A stretch of 15,871 bases of DNA from Kangiellaceae bacterium (GTDB lineage Bacteria > Pseudomonadota > Gammaproteobacteria > Enterobacterales > Kangiellaceae), in the NCBI GenBank assembly GCA_030590405.1, contig JAUUYO010000043.1, positions 1 to 15,871 on the forward strand, written 5' to 3'. This document shows positions 13,135 through 15,871 of the stretch, in pieces. Both the position numbers and the translations under genes were made by a program. Under the pieces are notes generated by a model, which ran no database searches, was not told where the DNA came from, and saw nothing but the letters and a program-made list of their open reading frames with translations. Numbering within the stretch: position 1 is the first letter of the stretch; each line of letters begins with the position of its first letter.

Positions 13135-14610
13135 TCACTTAACAAAAGGCGGTAACTTCACCTCAATTTCAGAAACGCTCAGCTTTTCTTCTGCCAAAAA
13201 TGCCTTAATTGTTTCAGTTATTTCAGGCGAACTCATAAACAAGTTGTGACCGGCATTGATGACCTTTACTTGAGTCAGATTAGTTAATCCCATGGTTGCT
13301 TCTTTTTGAGACTCAATATAGGTTCTTCCGTCCAATGTGCCAGTCAACAACAATGTCGGCACATCGCTACGTGGAAGGCTTCTAAACTCGTCCCCTAAAT
13401 CGAGTCCTTTAACAGCTTTGTTTAATTGCGGCATCGGGAAATTTAGAATATTTCCCAACAAAGATGTTTTGGCTTGCGTGGCGACTAATTTTTCTCTTTG
13501 CCGAGTGATACCGGATGCGATATCCATACCGAATGACATCACATCAAATGAAATGCGGTTATCATCAAAACCCGCGCGCTTTATAATTTGTGGTAAAAAA
13601 TCACTTATCCCCTGATCTAATGCCTGATAGATACCCAATAACCTGGGTACACCACGATGTGGATCAGCAATCATTGCCGATGCGAGTCCTTGCATATGAA
13701 ATGACTGAAAAAGAAAATCGATTTGACTGCCATCTTTTTGCGGGATTTTAAGCGCTATCGGCTTGCTTTTTAATTGGTTATGTACCCGCTGCATCAAAGC
13801 CTTAATATCGGGATAAGCTTTCGCTGCCTTCGGTTGTTGATTAATGGCTAATTGTAGTCTGTCAAAATAGGCATCAGTTCGCTTTGGTAACTTGACGGTT
13901 TGATCAAGTCCTTCTGCACTGGCGATAATGAGCTTTTCGATTTTGCCCGGCATCACTTTCAGGCTGGCTAATGCCAGGTGACTGCCGTAGGAAATGCCCC
14001 AAAGAGTCACTTTTTCCGCGTTAAAATGTTGACGTAATTCATCGATATCCATGCCGCTTTGAATACTGGTATAACCCAAAATATCCACCCCTTCTTTTTC
14101 CCATAAGGACACACATTCTTTTGCCGCATTGCGATAGAGTTTGGTTATTTGCGCTTCAGTCACTTTTTCCGCTAAGGGCATGACTTGCTTTGAGGTACAT
14201 CTGGGAGCCGTTTTTGATTTACCAGTGCCGCGCTGATCAAGCGCTATCACATCGCCAAATTCCCGTAGCGCCATAAATAGTGGGAAGCGGAATCCCGGAT
14301 ATTGCGCGGTTGAAATGCCAGAACCACCAGGGCCGCCAGCAAGATAAATAATCGGCGATGCTTTTTTGTTTGTCGTTGCAGGAAACCTCACGTATTTGAG
14401 TGGGATTTCACGACTTTCAGGATCGGCTCGATTTTCTAATACTTGAATAGATCCTTCAAAGGCCTTAACCGACTGACCATCATTTTCAAACAGTATTTCC
14501 TTTTCGCCGGGATAAATGTTGTTTTGCCCTGCTGCCATCGCAACTGCCGGACCGAAGTCTGAAAAAATGATTATTGATAACAAAATAGTTGGTAGTTTTT
14601 TATAAAACAT
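13135..14610 (-). CDS. Secreted alpha/beta-hydrolase, S33 peptidase type (TAP-like)
   Basis: Probable periplasmic or secreted serine hydrolase, related to prolyl or tripeptidyl aminopeptidases. Counted from the ATG at 14610, a signal peptide (F-Y-K-K-L-P-T-I-L-L-S, cleaved near A-M-A-A-G) precedes an oxyanion loop A-G-G-P-G-G (91-96), the D-Q-R-G-T-G-K-S motif (about 125-132), the nucleophile elbow G-I-S207-Y-G, the acid D427 in T-G-T-L-D, and the base H455 in N-A-G-H-N. The region about 250-400 is the variable cap. A longer frame begins at 14694, but I choose 14610 because AGGA lies nine bases before it and only this start puts the signal peptide at the N-terminus. The gene stands alone, divergent from the sensor gene. 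The substrate cannot be read from the sequence. Confidence 0.88.
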   Translation of the reverse strand: MFYKKLPTILLSIIIFSDFGPAVAMAAGQNNIYPGEKEILFENDGQSVKAFEGSIQVLENRADPESREIPLKYVRFPATTNKKASPIIYLAGGPGGSGISTAQYPGFRFPLFMALREFGDVIALDQRGTGKSKTAPRCTSKQVMPLAEKVTEAQITKLYRNAAKECVSLWEKEGVDILGYTSIQSGMDIDELRQHFNAEKVTLWGISYGSHLALASLKVMPGKIEKLIIASAEGLDQTVKLPKRTDAYFDRLQLAINQQPKAAKAYPDIKALMQRVHNQLKSKPIALKIPQKDGSQIDFLFQSFHMQGLASAMIADPHRGVPRLLGIYQALDQGISDFLPQIIKRAGFDDNRISFDVMSFGMDIASGITRQREKLVATQAKTSLLGNILNFPMPQLNKAVKGLDLGDEFRSLPRSDVPTLLLTGTLDGRTYIESQKEATMGLTNLTQVKVINAGHNLFMSSPEITETIKAFLAEEKLSVSEIEVKLPPFVK

Positions 14611-14735
14611 TGAGCGTTCCTGTTGATTAAGCCAACCACAACTATCCCTTATACAGTGACCTATTTCACGGTTAACTCTTTGAAAGGACGTCATTTTTCA
14701 TTCAGAATCTATTAACGGTAGTTTTTTCTCTGTGA

Positions 14736-14744
14736 AAGGAGAGG
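14736..14744 (+). promoter_or_regulatory. Shine-Dalgarno deciding a TTG start of the sensor gene
   Basis: AAGGAGAGG ends six bases before the TTG at 14751, ideal spacing. The first in-frame ATG (14778) has no ribosome site of its own, so the TTG is the better start. Confidence 0.6.
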
Positions 14745-14750
14745 CAACTT

Positions 14751-15871
14751 TTGGCGTTTAAAGTTATAGTGCCTCGTATGAAATATAGGAATTATCTGAA
14801 ATATCTACTTCCGGCAATTGGTCTGATTGCATACGGCTGTTTGAGCCAAAATCTACTCGCGGTGAGCATTATATCGATTGATATTGATGAAGTGGTTATC
14901 TGTCCCGCTCAACTTAATAAAACCACTCCGCCATTATTTACCGAGCCAGAATGTTTCAAAACTCACGCGATTAATATTAATCCACAAAATACCGCCATTT
15001 GGGTAAAAGCAAGTCTGGATATTCCTCAACCAATGCGTGATAACAAACGCCCTCATAGTGTCTTTATTTCCGGTAAAACCTCGAGTGATGTTTATTTCAA
15101 TGGTCATTTAATAGGCAAAAATGGTACTCCTGCATTCTCAGCAATTGATGAATTTCCCGGAAAAATCGATGCCATGTTTTATGTTCAACCCCAGCTGATC
15201 AAAAAAGAATCAAATGAGCTGGTACTTTTTTTATCTTCACACCATGGCTTTTTGAACTTGGCGAGTCCTGTCAATTTCGTTGGTTTTGGCGTTTACTCAG
15301 ATCCCACTTTTTTTATCCAACGCAATATTAGGCAATCTTTTATTCCGTTAGGGGCGCTCATACTAGGAGTCCTATATTTCGGCGTTTCGTGCTTTTCTCC
15401 TTATCAACGGCGGACTAATGTTCTATTTTTATTGATGAGCTTTTTTGCCGCAAGCCAACTCTTTATTGAATTATCACGGGCGCTTTTTTCCTATTCCTAC
15501 CCTTTCCAGGATATTCGATTGCTTCTTATTGTTAGTTTATCGATGGGCTTTGGGATTTGTCTGCTAGTTTATATAACCACCAAATTTTTGCCGATGAATG
15601 AAAAAAATAAAAATAGCAATAGAAATACTTGGATTGGTTTGGGTGCTGCACTTACTCTCACAAGCGTGATATTAATGCCAGGCTTTGATCCTAAAACCGC
15701 AATCGCTATTTTGATCCCGAGCCTGATTTCAACCATTCTTATCGCTATCCAAGCGATAAAACTTAAAACCAAAGAACTGTGGACTTATCTGGGCTTTTTT
15801 AGCTTTTTAACTATCACCATCGTTTTTAACCTTAATCAATTTCACGATCTGCTTTTTTATTACATTATTAC
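14751..15871 (+). CDS. 7TMR-DISM-like membrane sensor protein, N-terminal part (cut by window edge)
   Basis: The frame stays open from 14751 to the window end (373 codons seen). An N-terminal signal or anchor (Y-L-L-P-A-I-G-L-I-A-Y-G) is followed by an extracytoplasmic domain of about 170 residues. This domain has D-V-Y-F-N-G-H-L-I-G-K-N-G, the galactose-binding-like signature of 7TMR-DISM extracellular domains. About six hydrophobic helices then follow (S-F-I-P-L-G-A-L-I-L-G-V onward). Such proteins end in a cytoplasmic output domain (histidine kinase, GGDEF or LytTR), which would lie past the right edge. They sense extracellular ligands. It is divergent from the hydrolase gene with about 140 bases between the starts. 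The family call is moderately secure; the output type is unknown. Confidence 0.7.
   Translation, partial: MAFKVIVPRMKYRNYLKYLLPAIGLIAYGCLSQNLLAVSIISIDIDEVVICPAQLNKTTPPLFTEPECFKTHAININPQNTAIWVKASLDIPQPMRDNKRPHSVFISGKTSSDVYFNGHLIGKNGTPAFSAIDEFPGKIDAMFYVQPQLIKKESNELVLFLSSHHGFLNLASPVNFVGFGVYSDPTFFIQRNIRQSFIPLGALILGVLYFGVSCFSPYQRRTNVLFLLMSFFAASQLFIELSRALFSYSYPFQDIRLLLIVSLSMGFGICLLVYITTKFLPMNEKNKNSNRNTWIGLGAALTLTSVILMPGFDPKTAIAILIPSLISTILIAIQAIKLKTKELWTYLGFFSFLTITIVFNLNQFHDLLFYYII

Overview
The window looks like chromosomal DNA of a moderately AT-rich gammaproteobacterium. The best clue is NfuA, which follows the enterobacterial two-domain form almost residue by residue. The modABC proteins, the ABC exporter and the periplasmic signal peptides also fit a Gram-negative cell. 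I cannot name a genus from the sequence alone.

Left part (1-3640) is an accessory segment beside the molybdate locus. It starts with the last codons of a probable C5-cytosine DNA methyltransferase. A 467-residue MvaI/BcnI-type restriction endonuclease follows, with a complete E/D-X4-E-X-K active site. Next is a modA copy with an intact start and signal peptide that loses homology after about 107 codons. A fic gene lies on the opposite strand (class II Fic fold with an N-terminal HTH). Its start codon sits inside two tandem 46-bp palindrome-bearing repeats. Upstream of fic is a long imperfect inverted repeat whose non-Watson-Crick positions strongly favour folding of the minus-strand transcript.

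Centre (3639-8193) is the molybdate region: modA, nfuA, modB and modC, all on the plus strand. nfuA, an Fe-S carrier gene, is interposed between modA and modB. A 5' part of modA is present twice, with about 91% identity and mostly silent differences. This suggests that R-M and fic DNA entered by events at modA that left a donor or host 5' fragment behind. Two small downstream genes, a two-helix membrane protein and a VanZ-like protein fused to a beta-sandwich domain, appear co-transcribed with modC.

Right part (8230-15871) carries a minus-strand tripartite exporter operon: ATPase, large double-FtsX permease, then periplasmic adaptor. A 192-bp MITE-like element follows, with 18-bp perfect inverted ends and a 9-bp target duplication. 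Next comes a secreted alpha/beta-hydrolase of the S33 peptidase type on the minus strand. Divergent from it is a 7TMR-DISM-like membrane sensor, cut by the right edge.

The items most worth a second look are the modA integration scar with its defence-type cargo, the fic control region together with the minus-strand structured RNA candidate upstream of it, and the MITE.
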